A stretch of 64,000 nucleotides of DNA, taken from the NCBI RefSeq assembly GCF_002215035.1, contig NZ_NKFP01000006.1:1376530-1440529 (forward strand). Reading direction: 5' to 3'. How positions within the stretch are numbered: position 1 is the stretch's first letter; the number at the start of each line of letters is the position of its first letter. Source of the DNA: Leptolyngbya ohadii IS1 (GTDB lineage Bacteria > Cyanobacteriota > Cyanobacteriia > Elainellales > Elainellaceae). The translations under genes and the position numbers were made by a program. The notes beneath the pieces were generated by a model. It worked only from the letters and a program-made list of their open reading frames with translations. It was not told the origin of the DNA and made no database searches. This document shows, piece after piece, positions 63,567 to 64,000 of the stretch.

Positions 63567-64000
63567 ATGACAAAACTGCTTCTACTTACGGGAATCACTG
63601 CGTTAGTGCTGGGGAGCTGTGCGTCTGCTAATCCGCCTGCGATCGCCCCTTCCCCGATGCTCACAGTTCCGCCTGCTACCCCGACCGGATCGGCTGAACG
63701 GACAGAACTGCTGACCCAAAGCTGGCAGGCATACAAGCAGCGGTTTATCCAGTCCGACGGCAGAGTGATCGATCGCGAGGCAAACGATCGCACGGTGTCG
63801 GAAGGTCAGGCATACGCCATGCTGCGGGCGGTGATGATGGACGATCGCACAACGTTTGATCAAACCCTTGCCTGGGCGGAGTCAAACTTGCAGCGTCGCG
63901 ATGCTCAGGGTCGGGTGACGGACTCCCTCTGGGCATGGAAGTGGGGACAAACGGCGCAGGGGAACTGGGGCACGATCGACGGTAACTTTGCCAGCGATGC
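63567..64000 (+). CDS. GH8 family glycoside hydrolase lipoprotein, 3' end outside the window
   Basis: About 144 residues from the ATG at 63567 to the right edge. A lipobox LGSC (Cys18) follows a hydrophobic signal, so it is a lipoprotein. A Pro/Thr/Ala-rich linker follows. The glycoside hydrolase family 8 start is clear: DREANDRTVSEGQAYAML with the general-acid Glu79, then SLWAWKWG. GH8 proteins such as BcsZ cut beta-1,4-glucan and accompany cellulose synthases. The upstream TPR gene supports that. Catalytic base and C-terminus are outside the window. Confidence 0.87.
   Translation, partial: MTKLLLLTGITALVLGSCASANPPAIAPSPMLTVPPATPTGSAERTELLTQSWQAYKQRFIQSDGRVIDREANDRTVSEGQAYAMLRAVMMDDRTTFDQTLAWAESNLQRRDAQGRVTDSLWAWKWGQTAQGNWGTIDGNFASD

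Overview
The window is chromosomal DNA from a cyanobacterium, most likely a filamentous, non-heterocystous, Leptolyngbya-like lineage. The evidence is the dense use of the HIP1 octamer GCGATCGC and its CGATCG core, a cyanobacterial-type exosortase with PTPA-CTERM substrates, and a cyanobacterial style of exopolysaccharide gene content. Genus-level placement is inference. I found no rRNA, tRNA, CRISPR array, prophage or complete insertion sequence.

Layout. (1) 1-5284, minus strand: a fructose phosphotransferase operon in the order fruB (IIA-HPr-EI fusion), fruK, fruA (IIB-IIB-IIC, cut by the left edge). This is a proteobacterial arrangement and is uncommon in cyanobacteria. (2) 5623-11163: housekeeping and unlinked genes: prmA, argS, a C39-like cysteine peptidase, nadC, a DUF2470 protein and a 35-residue membrane peptide. 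(3) 11284-44428, almost all minus strand: a very large exopolysaccharide locus. It has 17 glycosyltransferase or glycosyltransferase-like genes, a Wzy-type polymerase, two hexapeptide acetyltransferases, two polysaccharide pyruvyl transferases, a UDP-glucuronate 4-epimerase-like enzyme, a PP-loop (QueC-like) protein, a methyltransferase, an RTX protein and an MsbA/PglK-like ABC exporter that may stand in for a missing Wzx flippase. (4) 44531-49784: a zinc-ribbon protein, then an exosortase module (exosortase plus HpsJ-like partner) with two PTPA-CTERM substrates; a third substrate lies at 12217-13032. (5) 50178-58247: the locus continues with another GT4, a WecA/TagO-like initiating phosphosugar transferase, and on the plus strand a Wza-like SLBB export protein and a Wzc-like co-polymerase/ATPase. 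(6) 58272-64000: a short-chain dehydrogenase, a coiled-coil membrane protein, a large TPR protein and the start of a GH8 lipoprotein, which look like the edge of a cellulose-type export module.

How it fits together. The WecA-like enzyme would load the first sugar phosphate on undecaprenyl phosphate. The glycosyltransferases extend the unit, which is epimerised, acetylated and pyruvylated. The ABC exporter may flip it, Wzy polymerises it, and the Wzc-like and SLBB proteins control length and export. The exosortase module would anchor surface proteins, as is known where exosortases accompany EPS loci.

Most notable non-coding structure: (a) the two adjacent PTPA-CTERM genes (47721-48389 and 49062-49784) share a homologous leader of about 280 bp with a hairpin that carries a compensatory base-pair change; (b) a 105-bp element built of four successive hairpins occurs twice (26521-26625 and 59255-59362), the second copy between 16-bp direct repeats, and a third element (25348-25465) shares its GCGAAGC hairpin core; (c) two neighbouring GT2 genes are 99% identical over 355 bp and only about 55-60% identical in protein beyond it, which indicates gene conversion; (d) many intergenic spacers carry short tandem repeats with units of 11-16 bp, each locus with its own sequence.
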